Shown: positions 34,900 to 43,840 of the stretch, one piece after another
Position numbering within the stretch: the first letter of the stretch is position 1
Layout of the letters: each line of letters opens with the position of its first letter
Origin: Pseudomonadota bacterium
GTDB lineage: Bacteria; Pseudomonadota; Alphaproteobacteria; Rhodospirillales; Magnetospirillaceae
DNA length: 64,000 nt
Direction: 5' to 3'
Assembly: GCA_021793155.1 (NCBI GenBank)
Contig: JAJYTF010000001.1
Coordinates: forward strand, 248,001 to 312,000
Made by a program: the position numbers and the translations under genes
Notes under the pieces: generated by a model
What the model saw: the letters and a program-made list of their open reading frames with translations, nothing else
Databases searched by the model: none
Told to the model about the DNA's origin: nothing

Positions 34900-35172
34900 G
34901 ATTGTCGTCCCTTCAGCCAAACACACGATGTATTGTTGCATGCTTCGCCGGTCTTTCCAAATGTTCGAGACGAACTCGCTCGCAGGCGGCGTTTCCCGAA
35001 ATCTGCGGTCTCGATTTCGGTTTGTCCGGTTCATGCGATAATCGGGCAGGACGTTCGCATGACCAGTGTCCGACGGGCTTCAACGAAGCCCCCTATGAAT
35101 CACATTCCGTTCGTTTTGTGATTTCCCCCCACCTTCGCGTTAAGCCGTTGACCTGAAACGATCACCGTGAAG

Positions 35173-35216
35173 TTGACAACCGCGAGGTTTGTCGTTTATA
35201 TAATAGAACGATGTGC
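35173..35216 (+). promoter_or_regulatory. etf promoter with degenerate pathway operator
   Basis: TTGACA (35,173-35,178), an 18-bp spacer and TATATA (35,197-35,202, overlapping a TATAAT) make a near-consensus promoter. GAACGATGTGC (35,206-35,216) directly follows and matches the 11-bp motif seen six more times in this island, with one mismatch in the right half. The stretch TGTCGTTTATAT is shared with the promoter at 63,336. Confidence 0.65.
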
Positions 35217-35341
35217 GTATTTATGGCCAAATTGTTGGGCGGCTTGGCTTGGGGCGCCGTCAAATAATTGCGCTTCAAACAAAGACGCAGACAATCGTGC
35301 TAGTTAGATCATGAGTTAATAATGAGACCGCGAGGACAATA

Positions 35342-36091
35342 ATGAAGGTCTTGGTCGCTGTTAAACGGGTGGTCGATTACAATGTGAAGATCCGGGTCAA
35401 AGCGGATGGCTCCGGGATCGACACCGGCAATGTGAAATTCTCGATGAACCCGTTCGACGAGATCGCTGTCGAAGAGGCGGTGCGTCTGAAGGAAGCCGGC
35501 AAGGCCTCTGAGATCGTGGCGGTGTCGATGGGGCCGGCGATTGCCCATGAGACCATCCGCACGGCGCTGGCCATGGGGGCCGACCGCGGTATCCTTGTGA
35601 CCAGCGACGAGGAACTGCAGCCATTAGCCGTTGCCAAGCTGTTGAAGGCGATCGTTGAGCGGGAAGCCCCGAAGCTGGTGATCCTTGGCAAGCAGGCGAT
35701 CGATGACGATGCCAACCAGACTGGCCAGATGCTGGCGGCGCTGTTGGGCTGGCCGCAGGGCACCTTCGCCTCGAAGGTGGTGCTGCACAGCGACACGGCC
35801 GAAGTGACCCGCGAGGTCGACGGCGGCCTGGAGATGGTGGCGCTGACCCTGCCGGCGGTGGTGACCACCGACCTGCGCCTCAACGAGCCGCGTTATGCGT
35901 CGTTGCCCAACATCATGAAGGCGAAGAAGAAACCCATCGACACCCTGACCCCGGCCGAGTTGGGAGTCGACGTGACGCCCCGGCTGGTCACCCTGAAGGT
36001 GGAGGAACCGCCCAAGCGCAAGTCGGGCATCAAGGTAGGCTCGGTAGCCGAACTGGTCGACCGTCTGAAGAACGAAGCGAAGGTGATCTGA
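35342..36091 (+). CDS. etfB: Electron transfer flavoprotein beta subunit
   Basis: 249 residues, normal EtfB length. Family features: [19 protein letters not shown] at the start, [18 protein letters not shown], and the AMP/flavin region [32 protein letters not shown]. With EtfA it accepts electrons from acyl-CoA dehydrogenases and passes them to the quinone pool. First gene of the operon; two acyl-CoA dehydrogenases of the same island are the likely partners. Confidence 0.95.
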   Translation: MKVLVAVKRVVDYNVKIRVKADGSGIDTGNVKFSMNPFDEIAVEEAVRLKEAGKASEIVAVSMGPAIAHETIRTALAMGADRGILVTSDEELQPLAVAKLLKAIVEREAPKLVILGKQAIDDDANQTGQMLAALLGWPQGTFASKVVLHSDTAEVTREVDGGLEMVALTLPAVVTTDLRLNEPRYASLPNIMKAKKKPIDTLTPAELGVDVTPRLVTLKVEEPPKRKSGIKVGSVAELVDRLKNEAKVI

Positions 36092-36202
36092 CGTCATTGA
36101 TTTCGGCCGGACGCTCCTTGCGGCCGAATGCCGCGCCGACAGGCGCACCCTCGGGCCCGCCGATCCCTGCGCTCCCTATTCGGTGACGGCTCGATAACCT
36201 TG

Positions 36203-36245
36203 GCGCGTTCCGCGGAGGTTCTTCGGAATTGGCCGTGGAACGCGC
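36203..36245 (+). repeat. Intercistronic inverted repeat between etfB and etfA
   Basis: GCGCGTTCC (36,203-36,211) and GGAACGCGC (36,237-36,245), 9 bp, separated by 25 nt, in the unusually long 178-bp gap between etfB and etfA. No T-run. It may stabilise or modulate the transcript between the two genes. Confidence 0.5.
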
Positions 36246-36269
36246 GCTTTCCGCTAAAGAGGCTGAGAT

Positions 36270-37208
36270 ATGACCAATATCCTTGTGCTTGCTGAACACG
36301 ACGGTGTTGCCCTGAAAGCCGCCACATTGAACTCGTTGAGCGCGGCGGCGTTGCTGGGTGGTGAGCTGCATTTGTTGGTGGCCGGGCGAGGGGCGCGGGG
36401 CATCGCTGAGATGGCCGCGAAGATTGCCGGCGTGGCCAAGGTGCTGTTGGCGGAGGACGATTCCTACGCCCATGGCTTGGCCGAGCCAATGTCGCTCCTG
36501 TTGGCCAGCCTAGGCAAGAGCTATGCCGCTATCCTTCTGCCGGCCACTTCGTTTGGTAAGAACATCGCTCCGCGGGTTGCCGCCTTATTGGACGTCCAGC
36601 AGATCTCCGACATCTGCGGGATTGTCTCGCCGGACACCTTCGTTCGCCCGATCTATGCCGGCAATGCTCTGGCCACCGTGCGGAGCAACGACCCCGTCAA
36701 AGTCATCACCGTGCGAGGCACCGCCTTCGAAGCGGCCAAGACAGAGGGGGGCTCGGCCACCATCGAGGCTGTTGCCGGAGCGGGGAATCCCGGAGGCTCC
36801 ATTTTCGTCGGACAGCAACTGTCGAAGTCGGAACGTCCGGAATTGACCGCCGCCCGCATTATCGTGTCGGGTGGCCGTGGCATGGGCTCGGGCGAGAATT
36901 TCAAATTGATCGAAGCCGTAGCAGACCGCTTGAGCGCGGCTGTCGGGGCCTCACGCGCAGCGGTCGACGCAGGGTTTGCGCCAAACGATTTGCAGGTGGG
37001 CCAGACCGGCAAGATCGTCGCTCCGGACCTTTACATTGCGGTGGGAATTTCCGGAGCCATCCAGCACCTAGCCGGCATGAAGGACAGCAAGATCATCGTG
37101 GCTGTCAACAAGGACGAGGAAGCGCCGATCTTCCAGGTTGCCGACTATGGCTTGGTCGCAGACCTCTTTCTGGCGTTGCCCGAGATGGAGAGTGAATTGA
37201 ACCGGTGA
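36270..37208 (+). CDS. etfA: Electron transfer flavoprotein alpha subunit
   Basis: 312 residues, complete EtfA. The C-terminal FAD site is typical: [28 protein letters not shown] followed by [22 protein letters not shown]-terminal domain [21 protein letters not shown]. Forms the heterodimer with EtfB. AGAGG lies 9 bp before the start. Confidence 0.95.
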   Translation: MTNILVLAEHDGVALKAATLNSLSAAALLGGELHLLVAGRGARGIAEMAAKIAGVAKVLLAEDDSYAHGLAEPMSLLLASLGKSYAAILLPATSFGKNIAPRVAALLDVQQISDICGIVSPDTFVRPIYAGNALATVRSNDPVKVITVRGTAFEAAKTEGGSATIEAVAGAGNPGGSIFVGQQLSKSERPELTAARIIVSGGRGMGSGENFKLIEAVADRLSAAVGASRAAVDAGFAPNDLQVGQTGKIVAPDLYIAVGISGAIQHLAGMKDSKIIVAVNKDEEAPIFQVADYGLVADLFLALPEMESELNR

Positions 37209-37247
37209 GCCCCCCAATAGACCTCGTGACATTTTGAAAGGGATACC

Positions 37248-37511
37248 ATGGCGGCCAGCAGGCAGGGGGGCGATGGCGAGAATTGGGATGTCGATGTGAT
37301 TGCACGGCTGGATCGATTGATGGCGATCTTGCTAGCAGAAATTGATGGCCAACCGGTAGATGCCATTGAGGGGGCGAGGCTGGCTCGTGTATTAAGTAAG
37401 TCACCTCTCCACATTACGGCCAGTCTTGAGCGCATCGCCCTGCGCATGGAGCAAAAATCCTGTGCTGACCAGGCAGGGCCGACCAATTTCAAGAATGGAG
37501 ACCCAAGGTAG
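37248..37511 (+). CDS. Small hypothetical protein after etfA
   Basis: 87 residues: NWDVDVIARLDRLMAILLAEIDGQPVDAIEGARLARVLSKSPLHITASLERIALRM looks like an all-helical small protein. It is preceded by AAAGGG, lies 39 bp after etfA and ends just before a strong terminator, so it is probably the last gene of the etf operon. No family recognised. Confidence 0.5.
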   Translation: MAASRQGGDGENWDVDVIARLDRLMAILLAEIDGQPVDAIEGARLARVLSKSPLHITASLERIALRMEQKSCADQAGPTNFKNGDPR

Positions 37512-37570
37512 ATATCAGCCGCCTTTTGGCGGCGGTGAGCGCTATGTGCCGCAACAACGAAATCAAATAA

Positions 37571-37599
37571 CCCCCGGGGGGCGCCCCGGGGGTTTTTTT
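37571..37599 (+). terminator. Strong intrinsic terminator of the etf operon
   Basis: CCCCCGGGG (37,571-37,579) pairs with CCCCGGGGG (37,584-37,592) around GGCG, followed by seven T. It lies between the convergent etf operon and the radical SAM gene and may also serve the latter, although its tail on the minus strand is weaker. Confidence 0.93.
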
Positions 37600-37640
37600 G
37601 GAGGTGCGCCGAGGATGGCGCCGGGGAAAAAAGCCCTTCC

Positions 37641-38945
37641 TTACAAGGAGAGAACCTCCGAGTGCCCATTCCGGAAGGGATCAAGTTCCTTGAGGTCGGC
37701 AGCCAGCCCTCCCTTCTTTTCGCCCTTCAACTTCCCCTTCGGGCCATGCGGCTGCGGGAACGCCGTATCGATGTTCTGCCGGAGCCGATGAACGTCATGA
37801 TGGGTGCTGATGGTGACGCAGGAAGGGCAGCCATATTGATCCCAATAGGCCTGTGCACCGCCCACTTCGGGCAGATATGTTTCGTAAATTTCCAGCGCCT
37901 TGTGCTGCACTTCCACATGCCAGCCAGCTTCAGGGGATCTGTGCCCTTCAAGTTCGGACGCGACCATCGGGACCCAAGGAATCATCAGCATGGCGGTGCC
38001 TCGTTCCGCCATGACTTTGCAGCCTTCGAGAAGGCTTTCCTTGTGTTCGAGCCCGGCGACCATCGCGGCCCACGAGTTTCCCCGACCCCAGTGTTGAACT
38101 GCTCGATCGCAGGCGGTCTTGAAGAACTCCTGGCCATATCGGTTGGCTTTTCCCGGGCACATATATTTGAAGAGGTCGGGATCCCAGACCTCGATGTTGG
38201 TGAACAGGCACTGAATGCCGGTATTCTTCAGTCTCTCGAGGTCTTCCAGATCCTCAGGCGGTGACATGTTCGCGGTGCCCGGAATCTTTTCCAGCCCGGT
38301 TTTCCTCTTGATGCCCTCAAGAATCTCGACGTGGTCGGTGACCGTCGTTTTTCCTTTCGGCGGCTGTCCGGCGCTGGTCACCAGATGGAAATCGATTCCT
38401 TCGGCCAACATCGCGGCGGCAACCTCGCCAACCTCGTCGCCCTGCTTCTTGGTCACGGCCTTGTTTTCGTACTCGTCCATGCCCGGATTCATGTTGCAAT
38501 ATCGGCACGCGCCGTCTTCGACCCAGTTCGAGCAAAAGAGGGGGGAACAGACCATCAGCCCGTGCTTGCCTCTCAACGTGCCGATGTTCTTCATCGGCGT
38601 GCCGCTACTGGTCGTCTTGGAATAATAGGCAGGGCGTTCGACGAACTCGATAGGGCAGACGAACTTCCCGTTCTTCTCCAAATAGAGAATCCCGTCGTTC
38701 TTCCTGATCCAGTACGGCGAATGAGGATTCCACCTGAAATCGACAATGGTTCCCTTTGGAAATATGACGTAGTCCGGGATGTTCTTTAAGCCGCTCTGCT
38801 TCTGGAGGTCGTAGACAAAGAGCCACCAGACCTTTTCCATGATTGTTTCACCGACCCCTTCACAAGCGGCCGGGTCTATATTCGCGCCGTCGACGAGTAG
38901 TCCCGCCTTATGGTAGATTTCCTGGTCCAAAGTTAGCCAAGCCAT
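37641..38945 (-). CDS. Radical SAM-like protein with unusual Cys spacing
   Basis: 434 residues. A Cys cluster CSPLFCSNWVEDGACRYCN at 133-151 gives Cys133, Cys138, Cys147 and Cys150; Cys138-x8-Cys147-x2-Cys150 is close to the spaced motifs of non-standard radical SAM enzymes rather than CX3CX2C. The following region reads like a BioB-type TIM barrel: VTDHVEILEGIKRKTGLEKIPG, LFTNIEVWDPDLFKYMCPG, GRGNSWAAMVAGLEHKESLLEG. GGAGG precedes the ATG at 38,945. It would carry a [4Fe-4S] cluster and thus favours anoxic conditions. Substrate unknown; presence in a CoA-ester degradation island suggests a role in that pathway or in making a cofactor for it. Confidence 0.65.
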   Translation of the reverse strand: MAWLTLDQEIYHKAGLLVDGANIDPAACEGVGETIMEKVWWLFVYDLQKQSGLKNIPDYVIFPKGTIVDFRWNPHSPYWIRKNDGILYLEKNGKFVCPIEFVERPAYYSKTTSSGTPMKNIGTLRGKHGLMVCSPLFCSNWVEDGACRYCNMNPGMDEYENKAVTKKQGDEVGEVAAAMLAEGIDFHLVTSAGQPPKGKTTVTDHVEILEGIKRKTGLEKIPGTANMSPPEDLEDLERLKNTGIQCLFTNIEVWDPDLFKYMCPGKANRYGQEFFKTACDRAVQHWGRGNSWAAMVAGLEHKESLLEGCKVMAERGTAMLMIPWVPMVASELEGHRSPEAGWHVEVQHKALEIYETYLPEVGGAQAYWDQYGCPSCVTISTHHDVHRLRQNIDTAFPQPHGPKGKLKGEKKGGLAADLKELDPFRNGHSEVLSL

Positions 38946-39137
38946 TTCGTTTCCTCCTGGGTCCTGCCTTTAAGGTTCGATCGATACTATGCGATACGAT
39001 CAGTCACATGGGTTGTAAAAGGCCCAAAAAAGTGCATGGTCCATAACGCAACAATGCGAACGCAGTTCACATATAACAACGGCAAGCCAGAAAATCAATC
39101 TCGCCGTGTTCCGTTGGTCGCGCCGGAACCATCGGTG

Positions 39138-39932
39138 TCAGCCCACCATGCTGTAGCCACCGGATGCCGACAGGACTTGGCCGGTGATATACCGCGCCGC
39201 GCCGGACGACAGGAACACCACCGCACCAGCGACATCCGCCGGGCGACCGATCTTTTTCAGTGGCAATATCTGCGCGACTTTTTCCAGTTGGTCGTCGGTG
39301 AACATGGCGCCGGGGGTGAACCACATGCTTGTGCCACTGACTTCTTCGGCGCTTTCCGGGACGGTTACGCCAGGGCATACGACGTTGCAGCGAATGCCGT
39401 AGCGGCCGTTCTCCCTGGCAATGGTCTTCATGAAGGCATTTACGGCAGCTTTCAGCCCCCCGTACACGGCTTCCCTCGGTTCACCCTGGCGGCTGGCATC
39501 CGAACTCATGGACACGATCGCTCCGGATTTTTGCGGAATCATGATGTCGAGAGCGGCTTTGGTGCAATTCAAAACGCCGACGTAATTTATCTGAATGAGC
39601 TTTTGCCAAAAATCGGGCGTTGTTTGTGTGAAATACATGAGTTTGTCCCAGCCAACATTGTTGACGAGGACATCAACCGAGCCGAATTTTGTTTTTGCCG
39701 ATGAAAACATCGATGTGACGTCGTCAAAGCTCGTTACGTCGGTGCGAACGACCTGAGCGTCAGAAGCCCCTTTCGCCACGGCCAAATCAGCGACTTTACA
39801 GGCCTGCTCGGCATCGATGTCGGCGATCGTAATGTTTGCGCCCTCCTGTGCGAATGCCATTACGATCGCTCGTCCGATGTTAGATCCGCCGCCCGTCACG
39901 ACGACCGATTTTCCTTTCAAATCCAAATCCAC
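39138..39932 (-). CDS. Short-chain dehydrogenase, BadH-like
   Basis: 264 residues from a GTG start at 39,932 behind GGAGGC. NAD-binding TGGGSNIGR (13-21), NNVG (91-94), and catalytic Ser143/144, Tyr157 and Lys161 (EAVYGGLKAA). LVNNVGWDKLMYFTQTTPDFW, SSDASRQGEPREAVYGGLK and YITGQVLSASGGYSMVG follow closely the pattern I recall for BadH, 2-hydroxycyclohexanecarboxyl-CoA dehydrogenase. It likely oxidises a 2- or 3-hydroxyacyl-CoA to the oxo form with NAD+. Its own promoter region carries the pathway operator at 40,025. Exact substrate is inferred. Confidence 0.82.
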   Translation of the reverse strand: MDLDLKGKSVVVTGGGSNIGRAIVMAFAQEGANITIADIDAEQACKVADLAVAKGASDAQVVRTDVTSFDDVTSMFSSAKTKFGSVDVLVNNVGWDKLMYFTQTTPDFWQKLIQINYVGVLNCTKAALDIMIPQKSGAIVSMSSDASRQGEPREAVYGGLKAAVNAFMKTIARENGRYGIRCNVVCPGVTVPESAEEVSGTSMWFTPGAMFTDDQLEKVAQILPLKKIGRPADVAGAVVFLSSGAARYITGQVLSASGGYSMVG

Positions 39933-40024
39933 GGCTCGCCTCCGGTGTGAGCTGTTCTTGAAATGATGCGCCGCCGGTCGGGGTGTGCCCGGCAAATGTC
40001 CAGCCGTCGCATCAGTCAATTATA

Positions 40025-40037
40025 AGAACGACGTTCT
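40025..40037 (-). promoter_or_regulatory. Pathway operator upstream of the BadH-like gene
   Basis: AGAACGACGTTCT is a perfect palindrome around a central base (core GAACGACGTTC, 40,026-40,036). It is in the AT-rich 5' region of the minus-strand SDR gene, about 93 bp before its start, and next to TATAAT-like sequence on both sides. Confidence 0.65.
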
Positions 40038-40146
40038 ATAATGTAAATCTTGAATCGAGCGGTTGGCGCCGTCCCCAGGTTCGGCACGGGGTTTGTTCCG
40101 ATCACCGTTGGAGCGTCGAGGCCGCGGCAGGCATCCGACCAAAATA

Positions 40147-40178
40147 TCATGTGGCGCACACGTCATGTGGCGCACGCG
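40147..40178 (+). repeat. 16-bp tandem repeat abutting a -35 box
   Basis: TCATGTGGCGCACACG (40,147-40,162) is followed at once by TCATGTGGCGCACGCG (40,163-40,178), 15 of 16 identical, ending 2 bp before TTGACA. The position is that of a class II activator site. Only two copies, so not a CRISPR or minisatellite. Confidence 0.75.
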
Positions 40179-40180
40179 TC

Positions 40181-40223
40181 TTGACAGGCATCGACACCGA
40201 CACTAAAGTATGAACGATATTCA
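40181..40223 (+). promoter_or_regulatory. Promoter and operator of the acyl-CoA dehydrogenase-to-lyase operon
   Basis: TTGACA (40,181-40,186), 17-bp spacer, TAAAGT (40,204-40,209), then TGAACGATATTCA (40,211-40,223) whose core GAACGATATTC matches the pathway operator. The operator would cover the transcription start, so binding there should repress. Confidence 0.7.
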
Positions 40224-40260
40224 ATTATACGCATTGTCATGAGCAGCGGGGGCCCGCTAC

Positions 40261-41430
40261 GTGAGTTACGAGCTCAACGAAGACCAGCGTCAGATTCAGG
40301 ATCTTGTCCGGCGTGTGGCGAGAGAGAAGGTCGCTCCGCGAGCGGCGGAGATCGACCGCACCGGCGAGTATCCCCAGGACATGTTCGATCTGCTCAAGGC
40401 GTTGGGGCTCTTTACGGTGCCCTTTCCGGCGGAGTACGGGGGAACCGGCAGCCTCCTCTCCGCCTGTGTCGCCGTGGAGGAACTGGGGCGCGTCTGTTAC
40501 AACACCGGCTACCTTCTCGTCGTGCAATGGATTCCCTTCGGGGCCATCCTTGCCGGTGGCAGCGGGGCGCAACAGGCGCGATGGTTGCCGGGTTTGTCTA
40601 GCGGCGACCTGCGTGGAGCGCTATCGATCACCGAGCCGCAGAGCGGCTCCGATGTCTCGGGCATCAAGACTACGGCGCGGCGCGGCGCCGATGGCTACGT
40701 GCTCAACGGGGCGAAGATCTGGTGCACCAACGCCCACGTCGCCGACTTCGTGCTTGTCGCGGCACGTACCCTCGACGAGGCAAATACGTTCCTCGGTATC
40801 AATCTGTTCATCGTTGGACGCCACGCCAAAGGGCTGACCGTCGGGCGCGAGGAGGACAAGCTGGGGGCGCGCGGCGTCCCATCGTGCCCCCTGTTTCTTG
40901 ACGACGTCTTCGTACCGGCCGGCGATCGGCTCGGCCCAGAGTCCGGCGAGGGTTTCAAGATTACGATGGAGGCACTGAACTCCAGCCGCCCGATCGTCGC
41001 TGCACGCGCCGTTGGCCTTGCCCAGGGGGCCATCGATCACGCGATCGAGTTCATCCAGAATCGGGTCGCGTTCGGTCAGAAGGTCAGCGAGTTCCAGGGC
41101 ATGCGGTGGATGCTCGCCGATATGGTCATGAAGACCGAGGCGGCCCGCCAGATGGTCTACCGTGCGGCTTCGATGGCGGATGCCGGTACAACCGGCAGGG
41201 AAATGGCGCAGATGGCGGCAATGGCCAAATGCTTTGCCTCCGACGTGGCAATGCAGGTTGCCACCGACGCCGTGCAGATGTTCGGTGCCGCGGGCATTTC
41301 AGCGGAATATCCGATCAACCGTTACTTCCGTGACGCCAAGGTCGTGCAGATCATCGAGGGAACAAATCAGATCCAACGCAATATCATTGCCGACAGCGTG
41401 CTTGGTCGAGTTAAGCGCCAGCCACGTTGA
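40261..41430 (+). CDS. Acyl-CoA dehydrogenase (Glu366-type)
   Basis: 389 residues, GTG start after GGGGG. N-terminal helical domain, beta domain with ALSITEPQSGSDVSGIKTTARR and GAKIWCTNAHVADFVLVAA, C-terminal helical domain with VQIIEGTNQIQRNI, where Glu366 is at the catalytic base position of short- and medium-chain acyl-CoA dehydrogenases. FAD enzyme making an alpha,beta double bond and reducing ETF. First gene of an operon running through the crotonase, HMGCS-like/DUF35, thiolase, hydratase and lyase genes. The substrate cannot be read from sequence. Confidence 0.92.
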   Translation: MSYELNEDQRQIQDLVRRVAREKVAPRAAEIDRTGEYPQDMFDLLKALGLFTVPFPAEYGGTGSLLSACVAVEELGRVCYNTGYLLVVQWIPFGAILAGGSGAQQARWLPGLSSGDLRGALSITEPQSGSDVSGIKTTARRGADGYVLNGAKIWCTNAHVADFVLVAARTLDEANTFLGINLFIVGRHAKGLTVGREEDKLGARGVPSCPLFLDDVFVPAGDRLGPESGEGFKITMEALNSSRPIVAARAVGLAQGAIDHAIEFIQNRVAFGQKVSEFQGMRWMLADMVMKTEAARQMVYRAASMADAGTTGREMAQMAAMAKCFASDVAMQVATDAVQMFGAAGISAEYPINRYFRDAKVVQIIEGTNQIQRNIIADSVLGRVKRQPR

Positions 41431-41469
41431 TTGGTGCCGTTTTGCGGGATTTCGCCATGCGAGAGAAAA

Positions 41470-42306
41470 ATGCCGGTTAAAGTCGAGCAAGTCGGCGCTT
41501 TCCAACTGATCACCTTCAACCAGCCGGACATGCGCAATCCGCTCAGTCCCGAGGTGGTGGGCCTTCTTGAGGAGGCGTTGACGCTAGCGGAATCGGCTGC
41601 TGAAGTTCGCGCCATTGCATTTCGCGGCGCCGGCCCGGTGTTCAGCGCCGGCGGCAGCCTCGGCAATTTCGAAGAGCGTCTCGCGATGCCGCTCAATGCT
41701 GATGGCGGCGATCCGATAGCGATCAGCAATCGGCGGTTCGGTGTGTTTCTTGAGCGACTGGCCAGGCTTCCCAAGCCGGTGGTGGTGGCCGCCCATGGCG
41801 CGGCGATGGGCGGCGGGGCAGGACTGGTCTGTGCGGCGGATATCGCGCTCGCCTGTCGGGGGACGCGCTTCTCGTTCACTGAAACCAGCCTCGGTTTGGT
41901 GCCGGCCCAGATTCTCCCATTCGTCGTTGCCCGCATTGGTTCGCAACGGGCCCGGCGGCTGATGTTGACGGCGCACCGTTTTGATGCCGACGAAGCCATG
42001 CATCTGGGAGTGGTCGACGCGGTCGTGCCGGACATGCAGGCGCTCCGCGAACGATTGAGCGAAGAACTTGATCACATTGGTCGCTGCGCCCCGCAAGCGC
42101 TGGCTCGGACCAAGCGGTTGACTCAACAGTGTGCGGCGAGCGGGTCCGCAACCGGCGACGCTCTGTCGCGCCTGCTGGATGAAGGGGCGCGCGACTTTGC
42201 GGCGCAGTTGCGCGGCGAGGGGGCACAGGGCGTGCGCTCGGCGCGTGACAAACGCGATCCCGCCTGGCGGGTGGCGTTCGATCGTCGCGTTCTGGCGGAA
42301 TGGTAG
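41470..42306 (+). CDS. Enoyl-CoA hydratase, methylglutaconyl-CoA-hydratase-like
   Basis: 278 residues, crotonase fold. Oxyanion-hole segments FSAGGSLGNF and AAHGAAMGGGAGLVCAADI are intact. SFTETSLGLVPAQILPFVVARIG has the Glu and the L-x-P-A-x-I-x-P-(F/Y)-V pattern of LiuC/AtuE-type hydratases that act on 3-methylglutaconyl-CoA or gamma-carboxygeranoyl-CoA, rather than the P-G-A-G-G-T-Q of straight-chain crotonases. ATG at 41,470; a GTG/TTG further upstream is unsupported. Hydration of a 3-methyl-branched glutaconyl-type CoA fits the carboxylase and lyase encoded in the same island. Confidence 0.85.
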   Translation: MPVKVEQVGAFQLITFNQPDMRNPLSPEVVGLLEEALTLAESAAEVRAIAFRGAGPVFSAGGSLGNFEERLAMPLNADGGDPIAISNRRFGVFLERLARLPKPVVVAAHGAAMGGGAGLVCAADIALACRGTRFSFTETSLGLVPAQILPFVVARIGSQRARRLMLTAHRFDADEAMHLGVVDAVVPDMQALRERLSEELDHIGRCAPQALARTKRLTQQCAASGSATGDALSRLLDEGARDFAAQLRGEGAQGVRSARDKRDPAWRVAFDRRVLAEW

Positions 42307-42340
42307 CGGGTGTCGAGCCGACCTTCAAAGGTGAGCGGAG

Positions 42341-43837
42341 ATGGGGCAAGAAATGGTTGGAATTGTCGGATATGGCGGCTACGTGCCCCGGTTGCGCCTG
42401 AGCAGGAAGGCGGTCGTCGAGGCCAATTCCTGGTTCGCCCCGCATTTCGCCGGCAAGGCCAAAGGGACGCGTTCGATGGCCAATTGGGACGAGGACAGTA
42501 TCACCATGGCGGTGGCGGCCGCCCGCGACTGTCTCGGTCCGTGTGAGGACAGAAGTGGTGTCGCCGCACTATCCCTGGCGTCCAGCACGTTGCCGTTCGC
42601 CGAGCGGCAGAATGCCGGCGTGGTGCGTGAGGCGCTTACATTGGGTCGGAATGTCGAAGTGATGGATTTCACCGGCTCCCAGAGGGCCGCGCTGTCGGCA
42701 TTGTCCGACGCGGTGTTCCGGGCGCAGGCCGGGGCCGGCGAAACCCTGGTTCTGGCGGCTGATAACCGCAAGACCCGAGCCGCCAGCGCGGCCGAACTCG
42801 ATTTTGGCGACGGCGCCGCGGCGCTGATGATCGGCCGAACCAACGTGTTGGCCGAGTACTTGGGCTCTGCGACCATATCGGAGGATTTTGTCGACCACTT
42901 CCGCATTGCCGGCGAAGAGATCGATTACGCCTGGGAAGAGCGTTGGATCCGCGATGAGGGCGTCAGCAAACTCGTGCCGGAAGCGATCGCGGCCGCATTG
43001 GAAAACAGTGGAATCGCTGCCGGGCAAATCGACCATTTCATCTTCCCGACATGCTTCCAGAAAATGGAGGCGCAACTGGCGAGGAAATGCGGCATCCGTG
43101 ATGGAGCCATCGTCGACGGCCTCATGAGCAGGATCGGGGACACCGGCACGCCGCACGCGCTGCTCTTGCTGGCTCATGTCCTCGAACGCGCACAACCCGG
43201 GCAAACCATCCTCCTGGCCCAGTTTGGCAGCGGCGCACAGGCTTTTGTCTTCCGCGTCACCGAGGCCAGCGCATCCTTCCGTCCGAGGACCGGCGTGTCC
43301 GGATGGTTGGCGCGCGGTATGGAAGAAGCCAACTATACGAAATTCCTGTCCTTCAAAGGCCAACTCAGGCTGGAACGCGGCATGCGGGGAGAGCAGGACA
43401 AGAAAACCGCATTGACCACCCTATATCGCCACCGCGAAACGATTCTCGGCCTCGTTGCCGGTCGCTGCGAAATCACTGGCGAAGTCCATTTTCCACCGTC
43501 CCGCCTCAGCTACACGCCTGGCTGCCCGGCGTTGGATACACAGCGGCCCTACAAGCTCGCGGAGCGGATCGGCGAGGTCCTGAGTTGGTCGGCTGAATAT
43601 CTCTCATTCAACATGGCGCCTCCGCATCATTACGGGCAGATCGACTTCGATGGTGGTGGCCGGATCCTTATGGAATTCACCGACATTTCTCGCGGTGATG
43701 TCGAATCGGGAACAAAGATGGAAATGGTGTTTCGCATCAAAGACGTCGACGAACTCCGTGGATTCAATCGTTACTTCTGGAAGGCTACGCCGGTGCGTCC
43801 CCTGCCGTCGGCGGACGAGATGAAAGCTGCGGAGTAG
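42341..43837 (+). CDS. HMG-CoA synthase-like/DUF35 fusion protein
   Basis: 498 residues in two parts. Residues about 5-345 are a thiolase-superfamily HMG-CoA synthase-like domain (GIVGYGGYVPRLRLSRKAV). The usual Cys nucleophile is missing: the corresponding stretch FTGSQRAALSAL (110-121) has no Cys. Residues about 360-490 are a DUF35 OB-fold/zinc-ribbon domain, with only Cys376 and Cys395 left of the normal four zinc ligands (GRCEITGEVHFPPSRL). The next gene is a thiolase. Separate thiolase, HMGCS and DUF35 proteins form one complex in archaea; here two are fused. Likely a partner or scaffold of the thiolase, or a retro-Claisen/aldol enzyme without Cys. Confidence 0.85.
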   Translation: MGQEMVGIVGYGGYVPRLRLSRKAVVEANSWFAPHFAGKAKGTRSMANWDEDSITMAVAAARDCLGPCEDRSGVAALSLASSTLPFAERQNAGVVREALTLGRNVEVMDFTGSQRAALSALSDAVFRAQAGAGETLVLAADNRKTRAASAAELDFGDGAAALMIGRTNVLAEYLGSATISEDFVDHFRIAGEEIDYAWEERWIRDEGVSKLVPEAIAAALENSGIAAGQIDHFIFPTCFQKMEAQLARKCGIRDGAIVDGLMSRIGDTGTPHALLLLAHVLERAQPGQTILLAQFGSGAQAFVFRVTEASASFRPRTGVSGWLARGMEEANYTKFLSFKGQLRLERGMRGEQDKKTALTTLYRHRETILGLVAGRCEITGEVHFPPSRLSYTPGCPALDTQRPYKLAERIGEVLSWSAEYLSFNMAPPHHYGQIDFDGGGRILMEFTDISRGDVESGTKMEMVFRIKDVDELRGFNRYFWKATPVRPLPSADEMKAAE

Positions 43838-43840
43838 GTC

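Noticed and set aside
37426-37791. Open frame crossing the etf terminator
   Set aside because: It runs through a 9-bp stem with seven T and into the antisense of the radical SAM gene; glycine/proline runs are just the translated hairpin.
40147-40178. Tandem repeat considered as a CRISPR remnant
   Set aside because: Only two adjoining copies without spacers and no cas genes; its place at a promoter favours a protein-binding site.
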